64,000 nucleotides of DNA from Natrinema gelatinilyticum (GTDB lineage Archaea > Halobacteriota > Halobacteria > Halobacteriales > Natrialbaceae): positions 1,550,001-1,614,000 of the forward strand of contig NZ_CP100757.1 in the NCBI RefSeq assembly GCF_024266705.1, read 5' to 3'. The position numbers and the translations under genes are program-made. This document shows positions 49,972 through 59,564 of this stretch, piece by piece. The stretch's first letter is position 1. Every line of letters starts with the position of its first letter. The notes under the pieces were generated by a model that ran no database searches, had not been told where the DNA came from, and saw nothing but the letters and a program-made list of their open reading frames with translations.

Positions 49972-52416
49972 TTACATCTCTCGGAGTCCTTCCTCAGCCA
50001 ACTTCGGCAGAACCTTGTCAGGCGAGTACGGCAGTTCGGTGAACCGAATTCCCGTCGCATCCGCGATCGCGTTTGCAACCGCGGGGAACGTCGTTACTGT
50101 GGAGCACTCGCCGAGTCCCTTCTGCCCGTGTGACGTCGTCGGATCTGGCGTTTCCACGTGGGAGATATCGTCGCTCCAGATCATCGGTACGTCGGCCGCC
50201 GTCGGGAGGTGATAATCGACGAGATTCCCGTTCATCAAATTCCCGTTGCTATCGTACTCGTAGTTCTCGAGGAGGACCTCCCCGAGGGCCTGGACGATAC
50301 CGCCCTGGACCTGTCCTTCGGCGAGTTTCGGGTTGATGACGTTACCCGCGTCTTCCGAGACTGCCACGTCGCTGACCACGACTTCTCCAGTCTGTGGATC
50401 AATCTCGACGACCGCGGCTTGAACCGCAAACGTGTACACGTGCGAGACACTCCCGGTGCCCGTTTCGTGGTCCATAAATTCCCCTTCTTCGGTCTCGAAG
50501 CGCGCTTCCCCGATCAGAGAGACGCCATCACGCATGTGCTCGGGACGTTCGTTTTGATCACCGAACGTCGCGAAGTCACAGAACTCCTCGAATCCCATTC
50601 CGTTGTCCGGATTCCCCGATTCGGAGATGCGCCCATTGCGCAGTACGACGTCAGATTCGGGGATATCCAGCGTATAGGCGGCCAATTCGACGATTGTTTC
50701 TTTAACGTCTTCGGCGGCGCGTGAGGCTGCTGTTCCGGCGAAGATGGTGCTTCGGTCTGCCCAGACCCCCATATCTTCCGGCGTCACGTCAGTGTCGCCG
50801 ATGATCAGATCGATTCGGTCGATGTCCACGCCGAGGGTATCCGCAACCATCTGGCCGATCCCGGTTTCGGTACCCTGTCCGATATTCGCGGTCCCGGTGT
50901 ACACCTTCACCTTCCCGTAACGGTCGATCTTCACCATCGCACCGGCGAAGTCCGCGCCCTTCGCGCTCTTGTTCCCGTTCCGTTGCATCACAGTCCCGAG
51001 ACCAACGCCACGGAGTTTGCCATCGCGAGTTCTGTACCCACCCCGGTGGTCGTCCCAATTTATCATCTCCCGCACCCGATCCATGCACTCGTGGATGTCG
51101 GTCGCTCGGAACTTCAACCGCGTCGCGGTTCGGAGGGGCTGATCTTCCAGCTTCGGCATATTTTGGAGCCGGAGTTCGATGGGATCCATATCGAGTTCCG
51201 CCGCGGCCATGTCGATGAGCTGTTCTAAGCAAAACATGAACTGCGGATTCCCGAACCCTCGGACGGCAATACCGGGCATTACGTTCGTGTACACGACCCG
51301 GTAGCCGATGTTCTGGCTCGGTATCAGGTACGGTCCGCCGGCGGTTAGTGCCGACGAGAACGAAACGACCTTCGCGTAGTTCGCGTATCCGCCAGAGTTC
51401 TGAAGCATGTCCACGTCGAGTCCGACAAACTCACCGTCTTCGGTCACTCCCAACCGACCAGTGAGGTACTCGTCGTAGCGTCCGCGTCCTGCTTTCATCT
51501 CTTCGAGTCGATCGAAGACCATCTTGATCGGCCGTTCGGTCACCATCGCTAGGACCGAGACGGCAACGTCGTGGGAGTACCGACCGATCTTCTGGCCGAA
51601 TCCGCCGCCGACGTCCGGCAGCTTACAGGTGATATCGGTTGGTTCGAGGTCTTTCACGGCCGTCGGGATGAGTTCCGGCAGCCGATGAGGTACCTGCGTC
51701 GAGGCCCAGATCGTCAGGTGGTGGTCGGCGGAATTGAAGTCGGCGATGATACCGTGTGGTTCGAGCGCGTTCGGATTCGTTTTGCTCGTGTGGAACGATT
51801 CCTCAACGATCAGGTCGGCGTTTTCCATCGCTTCGTCGATATCTCCGCCGCCGACGGTCGCACCTTCGTAGATCAGATTCCCGTCGACCGGGCAGTCGAG
51901 ATCCGCGTCGAGTTCCGGGTGGATGAGCGGTGCATCTTCTTCGAGTGCCTCTTGCGGAGTCGTTACCGCGTTGAGTCGCTCGTACTCAACGCGAACCTTG
52001 TCAGCGGCTTCGACGGCCGTATTCCGATCTTCCGCCAGGACGATCGCGACTTCGTCACCGACGTACCGAACCCGATCGGAGGCCAACACCTCTTCGTCAG
52101 GGAAGTCGTTTTCGGGATGACTGAACTGTTCGACGTACGGATCGATGTTTTCGGCAGTCCAGACGAGTTCGACGCCGGCCATCGCCTCCGCCTCGCTCGT
52201 GTCGATATGCTCTATTTTCGCGTGAGCGTGCTGACTCCGGACGAAGCGAGCGTGGAGCGTCCCCGGCAGCTCCATATCGTCGACGTATTTGCCATTGCCG
52301 GTGACCAGTTTTCGACCGAGCTTGCTGTTGATCCGCTCGCCGACGGCCGCGTTTGCTTCCTCTAGACTGCTCTCAGGTTCGGTTTCCGCTACCGGTTCCG
52401 TTAATTCGCTACTCAT
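49972..52416 (-). CDS. Molybdenum hydroxylase large (Mo-binding) subunit, copy 2
   Basis: An 814-residue subunit, paralogous along its whole length to copy 1 at 5765-8182. Motifs are PDVGGGFGQKIGRYSHDVAV, the active-site loop GIAVRGFGNPQFMF, GTANIGQGTETGIGQMVADT and SHGQKGLGECSTVTTFPAVA with the catalytic Glu. It too has the RGFG loop and not the CO dehydrogenase form. Differences around the substrate channel (LQNSGGYANYAKVVSFSSAL against LQSTGAHASFGPAVISSAGI) suggest a related but distinct substrate. It overlaps the small-subunit gene by 8 bp. Codon use is less GC-biased than in copy 1. Confidence 0.93.
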   Translation of the reverse strand: MSSELTEPVAETEPESSLEEANAAVGERINSKLGRKLVTGNGKYVDDMELPGTLHARFVRSQHAHAKIEHIDTSEAEAMAGVELVWTAENIDPYVEQFSHPENDFPDEEVLASDRVRYVGDEVAIVLAEDRNTAVEAADKVRVEYERLNAVTTPQEALEEDAPLIHPELDADLDCPVDGNLIYEGATVGGGDIDEAMENADLIVEESFHTSKTNPNALEPHGIIADFNSADHHLTIWASTQVPHRLPELIPTAVKDLEPTDITCKLPDVGGGFGQKIGRYSHDVAVSVLAMVTERPIKMVFDRLEEMKAGRGRYDEYLTGRLGVTEDGEFVGLDVDMLQNSGGYANYAKVVSFSSALTAGGPYLIPSQNIGYRVVYTNVMPGIAVRGFGNPQFMFCLEQLIDMAAAELDMDPIELRLQNMPKLEDQPLRTATRLKFRATDIHECMDRVREMINWDDHRGGYRTRDGKLRGVGLGTVMQRNGNKSAKGADFAGAMVKIDRYGKVKVYTGTANIGQGTETGIGQMVADTLGVDIDRIDLIIGDTDVTPEDMGVWADRSTIFAGTAASRAAEDVKETIVELAAYTLDIPESDVVLRNGRISESGNPDNGMGFEEFCDFATFGDQNERPEHMRDGVSLIGEARFETEEGEFMDHETGTGSVSHVYTFAVQAAVVEIDPQTGEVVVSDVAVSEDAGNVINPKLAEGQVQGGIVQALGEVLLENYEYDSNGNLMNGNLVDYHLPTAADVPMIWSDDISHVETPDPTTSHGQKGLGECSTVTTFPAVANAIADATGIRFTELPYSPDKVLPKLAEEGLREM

Positions 52417-52900
52417 ACTGTCCCTCCATGGAATCCGCCGCGTCCATGACGCTCTCGACGATCTTCGCGTAGCCAGTGCATCGACAGATGTTCCCCGCGA
52501 TGTGTTCTCTAACCTCGTTTACGGTCGGATCTGGATTCTCCTCGAGTAACGCGACCGAAGAGAGGACCATCCCGGGCGTACAATATCCACACTGCATCCC
52601 GTGTTCGTCCCAGAAAGACTGTTGCACCGGGTGAAGGTCGTCACCGTCTGCGAGCCCTTCAATCGTCGTAAGCTCACGCCCGTCGATCTGCACTGCGAGC
52701 ATGTTACAGGACTTGACCGCGTCGCCGTCTAACAATACGGTACAGGCCCCACATTTGGCTGTCTCACAGCCACGATGCGTCCCAGTGAGATACCGGTGCT
52801 CTCGAAGATACTCCGAGAGGAGCGTTCGTGCGGGGATCGTATCTTCGTACTCTGTTCCGTTTATCGTCACTTCGATGGTTACGCGTTCGTTGAGCATCAT
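52409..52900 (-). CDS. Molybdenum hydroxylase small [2Fe-2S] subunit, copy 2
   Basis: A 163-residue iron-sulfur subunit. Cluster motifs are CETAKCGACTVLLDGDAVKS (first cluster, final Cys next), CGYCTPG and CRCTGY. The ATG at 52900 overlaps the FAD-subunit stop by 4 bp (ATGA), which decides it over the ATG one codon downstream. Much of the sequence is nearly the same as copy 1, for example WDEHGMQCG and NICRCTGY. Confidence 0.94.
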   Translation of the reverse strand: MMLNERVTIEVTINGTEYEDTIPARTLLSEYLREHRYLTGTHRGCETAKCGACTVLLDGDAVKSCNMLAVQIDGRELTTIEGLADGDDLHPVQQSFWDEHGMQCGYCTPGMVLSSVALLEENPDPTVNEVREHIAGNICRCTGYAKIVESVMDAADSMEGQYE

Positions 52901-53763
52901 TCGTTCTCACCTGCCCGTTCTATCGCCGTGTCCAGCGCCCGTTTCGCGAGAGTCTTCGTCATCTCGATTTTGAACTCGGGCGTCCCTTCGTGATCACCCA
53001 CTGGGGTGACGTTCTCCCCGGCGAGTTCGGCCGCGGTAGCCACTCGATCGTCCGTCGGTTCCTGGTCTTCGAGATGATCTTCGGCTTCGGGAATTCGGAT
53101 TGGACCCGGTTCGACCGCTCCGGTCACGAGTCCGACGTCGGTTACCACGCCGTCGTCGAGTCTCACGATTGCTCCGACGGTCGCGACGGGGTACGCACCC
53201 TCGCTCGGTTCGTATTTCTCGTAGCCGGTGCCCTGGTTATCGTCGAGAACCGGGAATCGAACTTCAGTCACCAGGGTGTTCTTGTCGATGTCCGTCTCGT
53301 AGAACCCGTGATAGAACCCGTCTCCGCTGTACCAGTCGGTCCCGTCGACTGTCTCGGCGACAATCATTGCGTCAAGGAGTGTCGCTAACACCGGTGGGTC
53401 GCCGGACGGATCGGCGTGGGCGATCGAACCGCAGAAGGTCCCCCGATTTCGAACCTGCATGTCGCCGATCTCGGCTGCGACCTCCGCAAGTACCGGACAG
53501 TGTTCTTCGACGACCTCCGACCGTTCGACGTCGACGTGACGTGCAAGACAGCCGATTCTGATTTCATCGTCGGTCAGTTCGACATAATCGCGGTCGGGCA
53601 GCCTGTTAATGTCGATGAGACACTCCGGCTGCGCTGCTCGCAACCGGAGCATCGGCATTAGACTCTGCCCTCCCGAGATGATCGCAGCGTCGGTGCCGTG
53701 TTCATCGAGGAGTGTACACACATCCTCGACGCTTTCCGGGCTCGCGTACTTAAAATCGTGCAT
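52897..53763 (-). CDS. Molybdenum hydroxylase medium (FAD-binding) subunit, copy 2
   Basis: A 288-residue FAD subunit with ISGGQSLMPMLRLRAAQPEC and GTFCGSIAHADPSGDPPVLA as the FAD-binding loops. It leads the M-S-L operon, the same order as copy 1. It is divergent from the UbiD gene at 54010 across 246 bp, so the two may share regulation. Confidence 0.94.
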   Translation of the reverse strand: MHDFKYASPESVEDVCTLLDEHGTDAAIISGGQSLMPMLRLRAAQPECLIDINRLPDRDYVELTDDEIRIGCLARHVDVERSEVVEEHCPVLAEVAAEIGDMQVRNRGTFCGSIAHADPSGDPPVLATLLDAMIVAETVDGTDWYSGDGFYHGFYETDIDKNTLVTEVRFPVLDDNQGTGYEKYEPSEGAYPVATVGAIVRLDDGVVTDVGLVTGAVEPGPIRIPEAEDHLEDQEPTDDRVATAAELAGENVTPVGDHEGTPEFKIEMTKTLAKRALDTAIERAGENE

Positions 53764-53968
53764 CTATCCTCTCTCGGTCTATTTAACCGACCTAACCGTA
53801 TTATATCTTCCCCCTCTCAACAAAATGTCGCCTCACCGGCGATCGATGAGGTGCGTCGCGGGCGAGTCACCGTGCGACCAGTTGCGATTCCTCGCGGATT
53901 TCGCGTTTCTTCCGATCGTTCGCGAACGGATTCCGTCGTTCGGAAGGTCTCTTATGGTACCGTATGCG

Positions 53969-53980
53969 ATAAATATAGGT
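53969..53980 (+). promoter_or_regulatory. TATA-like box upstream of ubiD copy 1
   Basis: GATAAATATAGG about 35 nt upstream of the ATG at 54010, in the divergent spacer with the molybdenum hydroxylase operon. Confidence 0.5.
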
Positions 53981-54009
53981 AGGAGAACCACGATACTCGG
54001 TACGAAGCA

Positions 54010-55497
54010 ATGGTTGAGCAAGCCACAGAACCGGTTAGAGACCTCCGGGATTACGTCGGTCGACTTAACGAAGAAGGATTGCTACGAACCGTCGAAGGGG
54101 CCCACTGGAATTACGAAATCGGCGCCCTGACCGAGATCGGCGCACGAGTCGATAACCCGAAAGCGATGCTCTTCGACTCGATCGAAGAGTACCAGGACGG
54201 ATATCGCATCCTGTCGGTACCGTACTTGACCGACCAGCATCACGCAATTGCGCTCGGGCTGGATCCCGAAGCTTCCAGCGTCGAGATCGTTCGACAGTGG
54301 AAAAACAGGATCAGCGACGTCGAACGAATCGAGCCGAACGAGGTGTCGACTGGTCCGGTACAGGATAACGTCTTCGAGGGTAACGAGGTCAATATCTGGG
54401 ACCTCCCGGTCCCGATCTGGCACGAGCAAGACGGCGGGCGGTTTATCGGAACGGGGAACGCCGTATTCACTCGCGGACCTGAAGATGATGATAAGTGGAA
54501 CTGGGTGAATGCCGGAGTGTACCGCAATCAGGTGCACGACGAAAACACCCTCGGCATGTTCGTAAACCAGACCAATCAGGCGGGTCACCAAATGCAAAAG
54601 TGGTGGGATCGGGGCGAACCCGCACCGATCGTCATCGATCAAGGCCCGGATCCGTACGTCTACGCTGGAGCCTGTGCGAAACTCGCAAAGGGTGACTCGG
54701 AACTGGAGTATGCAGGCGGTCTGAAAGGGGAGCCGATCGACGTTGTCTGGGACGACGACACCGGACTGCCGGTTCCCGCCCGGTCCGAGATTGCGATCAT
54801 CGGTGAAGTTCCGCCGCCGTCGGAGGAAACTCAGGCTGAAGGGCCATTCGGCGAGTGTTTCGGCTACTACGCCGGGGGTGCCGGAATGGAAGAAGAGCGG
54901 ATGGTCATTAACGTCAAGAAACTCTGGCACCGGGACGATCCGATCCTGAAGGGATGCCCCGAACTCAAGGACCAAGCGCACGTCCACGCGCTTGGCGCCC
55001 ACCTCGGAACGAGCGCTAAGGCTTGGGAAACGCTCGAGGACAACGTAATGAACATCGAGGGCGTCTACTCGCTGTATCAAACCTGCCAACAGGGATCGAA
55101 TATCCTGGTTATCTCCATCGAACAGGAGTTCTCCGGACACTCCAAGCAGGCCGGTCTGGCAGCCCTCTCAGCTCAGAACGCGATGACCTCGAACATGATG
55201 ACGGTCGTCGTCGACGAAGACATCGATCCGTCCGACCCGGAAGAAGTCTTCTTCGCGATGACAACTCGGTGTACCCCCGAAGAGGACGTCGACGTAATCT
55301 CGAATACGCCGACGTTCGAACTCGACCCGCGAACGCCTCCGAAAGCCCGCGAACGACGGGACTTCACGAACTCGGCTCTCATCGTCGACGCGTGCATTCC
55401 GTTCGACTGGAAAGAGGAGTTCCCCGATGTCGTCGACTTCGATGAAGAGTACAAAGCGGAACTCGAGGAGAAATTCGACATCGCCGAATGGGACTAA
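54010..55497 (+). CDS. ubiD: UbiD-family decarboxylase, copy 1
   Basis: A 495-residue prenylated-FMN-dependent (de)carboxylase. The catalytic residues are in place: Arg172 in NAGVYRNQVHDE, and Glu277 and Glu282 in AEGPFGECFGYYAGG. The central fold has NIWDLPVPIWHEQDGGRFIG and the C-terminal part has EEVFFAMTTRCTPEEDVDVI. These enzymes act on aromatic, heteroaromatic or unsaturated acids. Substrate is not predictable here. It starts a plus-strand run with coxE, ubiX, a DMT permease and a cyclase-type hydrolase. Confidence 0.93.
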   Translation: MVEQATEPVRDLRDYVGRLNEEGLLRTVEGAHWNYEIGALTEIGARVDNPKAMLFDSIEEYQDGYRILSVPYLTDQHHAIALGLDPEASSVEIVRQWKNRISDVERIEPNEVSTGPVQDNVFEGNEVNIWDLPVPIWHEQDGGRFIGTGNAVFTRGPEDDDKWNWVNAGVYRNQVHDENTLGMFVNQTNQAGHQMQKWWDRGEPAPIVIDQGPDPYVYAGACAKLAKGDSELEYAGGLKGEPIDVVWDDDTGLPVPARSEIAIIGEVPPPSEETQAEGPFGECFGYYAGGAGMEEERMVINVKKLWHRDDPILKGCPELKDQAHVHALGAHLGTSAKAWETLEDNVMNIEGVYSLYQTCQQGSNILVISIEQEFSGHSKQAGLAALSAQNAMTSNMMTVVVDEDIDPSDPEEVFFAMTTRCTPEEDVDVISNTPTFELDPRTPPKARERRDFTNSALIVDACIPFDWKEEFPDVVDFDEEYKAELEEKFDIAEWD

Positions 55498-55576
55498 CTC
55501 GGAGCCGACAGCGCCAGTCCGCGATAGTCGACACTATTTTTGCGATTGTCGGTCAACATCAGACATCGACTCGTCT

Positions 55577-56827
55577 ATGAGCAGTTTCAGTTCCACGACC
55601 GAGAACGGTTACACAGGAAATCTCGTCAAATTTTGTATCGCACTACGCCAGGAAGGCATACCAGTGTCGACAGACCACGCGATCGCCGGCGCCGCAGCCA
55701 TCTCCGAGATCGATCCACTCGAGCGGGACCAGTTCTATTACGCGCTGAAATCGACGCTTCTAGACGATCAGGCGCATCGACCGATATTCGACGATCTGTT
55801 CGTCGAGTATTGGGACGAGCTATCATCGGAGGCCGAACCGGATCGCGATCGACCGAACAGCGGCGACGTCGATGTCGAGGAGACGATCGCAGACGAGGAC
55901 TCGTCGGTCGAAGACGGCGATGAGCCCACAGACGTGCCCGCGGAACAACCGCCACACAGTAGTGGCACGCCCGACGTGAGCAATCTCCCTGACGGCCGGA
56001 CGAACGACCACGAGGGCGGATCCGATAAGCGTCGAGGGGAAGCAGACGAGGAGGTCGCTCTCGAGATCGGTCAACAGGATCGAGCGACGCTCCCTGCGGT
56101 CTCGTTTACCGGCGACGACTTGGCGGCCGAAACGCTGTCGCTGCTCGTGAAAGACCTCGGCTGGCAGCTCGGAACGATTCGCGGGTTCGAATCCAACCGT
56201 GATCAGTCGGGCGATCTCGACCTCCGGCGATCGCTCAATGCCGCACGCGAACCCCATCCAGGAAATCTCCCGCGGATCTCGAAGGAGCGATCCCAAGTAC
56301 GGGTCCGGTTTTTCGTCGACGTAAGTCACTCCATGCTCCGCAATATGGACCGGGAGTTCCTGCTCCTGTTTTTGTTCGAGTGCATGCGCCAGTACGTCGA
56401 CGTCAGAACGTTCTTCTTCGACACGAAGTCGACGGAGGTGACAAGGTACTTCCAATCAGCCGACATCGGTCGCACTATTGAAGAGATGCGTCGGGCACGG
56501 ACCGAGTGGGGAGCGGGAACGACGATCGGCGCGTGTCTCGAAGAAATTCTCACAGTCGACCCGTTCATCGTCGATCACGACACGATCGTCGTCGTGATCA
56601 GCGACGGCTGGGATGCGGGCGATCTCGAGCGGCTTCGCGAGCAACTGCACGAACTCACTCGGCGGAGCCAATCGATCATCTGGCTTAATCCGCTGGCGAC
56701 GTCGCCGAACTACGAACCAAAAGTCAGCGGAATGGAAACCGCACTTCCTTACGTCGATCACTTCTTCGGATTTGCCGACGTTGACGATCTGCGAGAGGTC
56801 GTGGATGAACTGCGTTCGAGAGCGTGA
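55577..56827 (+). CDS. coxE: CoxE-like VWA-domain protein
   Basis: A 416-residue protein with a von Willebrand A domain in its second half. The metal-binding MIDAS motif is FFVDVSHSM with Asp248, Ser250 and Ser252, and ISDGWDAGDLERLREQLHEL comes later. The front half begins TGNLVKFCIALRQEGIPVST and contains a long acidic, low-complexity linker (about 85-165). CoxE acts with the AAA+ protein CoxD to mature the Mo site of CO dehydrogenase-type enzymes; no CoxD is present in the window. ATG 55577 gives a proper family start; upstream codons lie in the UbiD gene's other frame. It follows ubiD by 80 bp. Confidence 0.88.
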   Translation: MSSFSSTTENGYTGNLVKFCIALRQEGIPVSTDHAIAGAAAISEIDPLERDQFYYALKSTLLDDQAHRPIFDDLFVEYWDELSSEAEPDRDRPNSGDVDVEETIADEDSSVEDGDEPTDVPAEQPPHSSGTPDVSNLPDGRTNDHEGGSDKRRGEADEEVALEIGQQDRATLPAVSFTGDDLAAETLSLLVKDLGWQLGTIRGFESNRDQSGDLDLRRSLNAAREPHPGNLPRISKERSQVRVRFFVDVSHSMLRNMDREFLLLFLFECMRQYVDVRTFFFDTKSTEVTRYFQSADIGRTIEEMRRARTEWGAGTTIGACLEEILTVDPFIVDHDTIVVVISDGWDAGDLERLREQLHELTRRSQSIIWLNPLATSPNYEPKVSGMETALPYVDHFFGFADVDDLREVVDELRSRA

Positions 56828-56850
56828 TCGCGTCCCGTCGTTGCACAAGT

Positions 56851-56858
56851 CTTTATAC
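56851..56858 (+). promoter_or_regulatory. TATA-like box for ubiX
   Basis: CTTTATAC about 28 nt before the ubiX ATG, indicating a leaderless promoter inside the ubiD-coxE-ubiX run. Confidence 0.5.
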
Positions 56859-56881
56859 CTCGTTCGTTCTAAGTGGTAGGT

Positions 56882-57460
56882 ATGGCAGATCGTGTCATAA
56901 TCGGAATGACCGGAGCGACCGGACAAATATACGGCATTCGAGCCCTCAATCTACTCAGAGAGACGGAATACGAGTCCCACGTCATTCTCTCGGAGAGCGC
57001 GCGGATCACGATCAAACAGGAGACGGAATACACTCCTGCGGAACTCGAACAGATCGCCGACGAAACCTACTCCGTGAAGAATATCGGAGCCCCCACTGCG
57101 AGCGGGTCGTTCGCAACCAAAGGTATGCTTATCTCCCCGTGTTCGATGAAGACGCTTTCGAACATCGCGCACGGGAACGCGGGTGACCTCATCACTCGCT
57201 CGGCGGACGTGACGCTGAAGGAGCGAAATCCTCTGGTAGTGATGCCGAGGGAAAAGCCATTGAATCGCATTCATCTCGAGAACATGCTCAAAGTAACCGA
57301 CGCCGGCGGGATTATCATGCCGCCGTTTCCGTCGTTCTATCAACACGAGACCGATTTCGATAAGATGATTTCGCGGACGGTCGCCAGAGCGCTCTCGCTC
57401 GTCGACGTCTCTGTCGAATTCGAGGAGTGGAGCGGCCTCGAAAACGAGGTTGTTCAGTAG
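56882..57460 (+). CDS. ubiX: UbiX-family flavin prenyltransferase
   Basis: A 192-residue protein that makes prenylated FMN, the cofactor of UbiD. It begins RVIIGMTGATGQIYGIRALN with the FMN phosphate-binding Gly-rich loop, and contains SESARITIKQETEYT, GSFATKGMLISPCSMKTLSN (the Ser-Met-Lys-Thr-Leu signature) and VVMPREKPLNRIHLENMLKV. Prenyl phosphate would come from elsewhere. It sits between the two UbiD genes it would serve. Confidence 0.93.
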   Translation: MADRVIIGMTGATGQIYGIRALNLLRETEYESHVILSESARITIKQETEYTPAELEQIADETYSVKNIGAPTASGSFATKGMLISPCSMKTLSNIAHGNAGDLITRSADVTLKERNPLVVMPREKPLNRIHLENMLKVTDAGGIIMPPFPSFYQHETDFDKMISRTVARALSLVDVSVEFEEWSGLENEVVQ

Positions 57461-57505
57461 TAAGTGAGCGAATGTACGCACTGGCCGTCGAATGCTCTCC
57501 TAACA

Positions 57506-58411
57506 ATGACTGCGTTCGACGCGGTCTCTCTTGGGATCGTACTTTCGGTCGTAGCGGCGGTTTGTCTCGCACTCACGTCTCTCACCATCCGTCTCGGTAC
57601 CAACAACGGCCGTTCGAGCGACGCACTCGTCGTCGTCTTGCTCGTGAACATCGTCACCTTCGTCCCCCTCGCGTTGTGGATTGCACATCCGGGGTATTCG
57701 ATATCGTTGTGGGCGTTGTTTGCGTTCATCGCCGCAGGAATCGTCGGGACGCTCCTCGCACGAATACTCTACTACGCAAGTATCGAGCGTATCGGTGCGA
57801 GTCGGTCGGAACCGATTAAGGCATCTCAACCGTTGCACGCCACGGTCATCGCCGTTGTTCTCCTCGAAGAAACGGTTTCTATCCCGCATTTACTCGGTAT
57901 TCTCCTCATCATATGCGGTGTCGCGATTATTTCGATCGAGATGATGAACGCATCCGTCGACCCGATTACGGACCCCTCTTGGTCCACCCTTGCATTCCCG
58001 TTCGCCGCAGCCTTTTTCTTCGGCCTTGAACCGATCTTCGCTTCGATCGGCTTCGAAACGGGAGCGTCCGTTTTCGTCGGACTCGCGCTCAAAACGATGA
58101 GCGCAGCCGTCGGGTTTTTCGCATATCTCGGCTGGAAGGGAGCGCTGTCGGTCGAACCGTTCCGCGCGTCGGCCAGTCGACGATGGTACCTTGCTGCAGG
58201 CGGGGCGAATACGCTATTTTTGTTCAGTTATTATACGGCGCTCGAGATTGCGCCGGTTTCGGTCGTCGTGCCGATTCTTCAGACCAGTCCGATTTTCGTC
58301 GTCCTCATGTCGGCGGCGTTTCTGCAGCGATACGAGCGAGTGACCTCCCGGCTTATCGGAATGACGCTCATCGTCGTCAGCGGTAGCGTTCTCGTCACGT
58401 TGTTCAGCTAA
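57506..58411 (+). CDS. DMT/EamA-family permease
   Basis: A 301-residue carrier with about ten transmembrane segments in two EamA repeats: ARILYYASIERIGASRSEPI with KASQPLHATVIAVVLLEETV, and SYYTALEIAPVSVVVPILQT with SPIFVVLMSAAFLQRYERVT. It may export or import a small metabolite; the direction is unknown. ATG 57506 is used because upstream codons overlap ubiX's 3' region without similarity. The truncated copy at 37264-37842 is a paralogue. Confidence 0.9.
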   Translation: MTAFDAVSLGIVLSVVAAVCLALTSLTIRLGTNNGRSSDALVVVLLVNIVTFVPLALWIAHPGYSISLWALFAFIAAGIVGTLLARILYYASIERIGASRSEPIKASQPLHATVIAVVLLEETVSIPHLLGILLIICGVAIISIEMMNASVDPITDPSWSTLAFPFAAAFFFGLEPIFASIGFETGASVFVGLALKTMSAAVGFFAYLGWKGALSVEPFRASASRRWYLAAGGANTLFLFSYYTALEIAPVSVVVPILQTSPIFVVLMSAAFLQRYERVTSRLIGMTLIVVSGSVLVTLFS

Positions 58412-58452
58412 TAGACTAGTCACCAGAACCGGAGTATCCTGCAGCATGGGGG

Positions 58453-58463
58453 GAATTTAATAA
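58453..58463 (+). promoter_or_regulatory. TATA-like box for the cyclase-type gene
   Basis: GAATTTAATAA about 27 nt before the ATG at 58485, giving a leaderless transcript. Confidence 0.5.
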
Positions 58464-58484
58464 CGAGGAATTCGACTTCTACTC

Positions 58485-59237
58485 ATGGACGTTGTAGACC
58501 TTACTCAACCGTGGGATGATAACTGTCCCTCGTGGCCCGGTTATCCAGATCCAAGTACCTACTTCGTAAAGCGTTTGACTGACGACAAAGTCAACGCGCA
58601 GATGCTTGAGATACCGAACCACAACGGGACGCACCTCGACGGCGAACGCCATTTCGTGAGCAACGGCCGCCCGATCGGGGAAGAACCGCTGGACAAACTT
58701 GTCACTGAGGGCGTTGTCGTCGACATTTCCGACGAGGTCGACGAGTTCGGGATGTACTCGAAAGAGGATCTCCTGAAACAGCCCGTCGAGATCAAGGAAG
58801 GCGACGCACTCATCGTTCACACCGGCTGGCACAAGTACGGTTACAACGCCGAGGAGGCCGACGTTGAGAAGTACTTCCTGAAGCATCCGGGACCGGACCT
58901 CGAGTTCCCCGACTGGTGTCTGGAAATGAACTTCAAGTGGCTAGGTATCGACAACGGCAGCATGGACCACCCCATGAACGGAGCCCTGCGCACCCACCGC
59001 CCGGACATCGCCAAACAGGCCGAGGAGAAGCTGGGTGACCTTGACGAGCTGTTCCCCGAGGATACCTACCACATCATGCACAACAAACTCTTCCCCGAGG
59101 GCATGATCCACGCCGAAAACGTCGGTGGCGACATCGAAGAAGTACTCAACGAGCGAGTCACCCTCGGCTGTTTCCCCCTCCGGATGATCGACGTCGAATC
59201 TAGCCCGATTCGAATGGTCGCGTTCCGCGACGCCTGA
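58485..59237 (+). CDS. Cyclase-family (kynurenine formamidase-like) metal hydrolase
   Basis: A 250-residue protein of the cyclase superfamily. The metal-binding motif is HNGTHLDGERHF with His46, His50, Asp52 and His56, followed by EGDALIVHTGWHKYGYNAEE and WLGIDNGSMDHPMN. The family opens amide or lactone bonds (kynurenine formamidase, isatin hydrolase) or cyclises polyketides. The second half (about 58860 on) uses GC-richer codons than the first. This may be a sign of recombination within the gene. It is the last plus-strand gene of the ubiD-coxE-ubiX-DMT run. Confidence 0.9.
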   Translation: MDVVDLTQPWDDNCPSWPGYPDPSTYFVKRLTDDKVNAQMLEIPNHNGTHLDGERHFVSNGRPIGEEPLDKLVTEGVVVDISDEVDEFGMYSKEDLLKQPVEIKEGDALIVHTGWHKYGYNAEEADVEKYFLKHPGPDLEFPDWCLEMNFKWLGIDNGSMDHPMNGALRTHRPDIAKQAEEKLGDLDELFPEDTYHIMHNKLFPEGMIHAENVGGDIEEVLNERVTLGCFPLRMIDVESSPIRMVAFRDA

Positions 59238-59564
59238 ACCCACTCTGTTTTTAAAGGTAGAGTAGGCCGAGCGCCTCGAGGCTTGATCCCGATGTAGTTC
59301 AAATGAGCCGATGATGGCACAGTTGTGACCCGTAGATACTCGGCGACCGACTAGCGTATCTCGTTCATCAAATTCTACGGATTCTTGGGTCATTGGACGG
59401 TGCACACGGATCGTCGTCCAGTCGCACGTCAAATAGGATGGTTAGCGTCCGAATCTATAGTGCATCCGGTGGTGAAGAGCGAATTGTATGAAAACCACCT
59501 TTTCAGTTTTACACGCGGTCCTGTCGACTGGCTACCGTCGGAACGGTGTGGAGGGCGTTTCGGA
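59238..59564. other. Intergenic region between convergent genes
   Basis: 327 bp between the convergent cyclase and unknown-protein genes. No gene, repeat or element was recognised. Confidence 0.5.
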
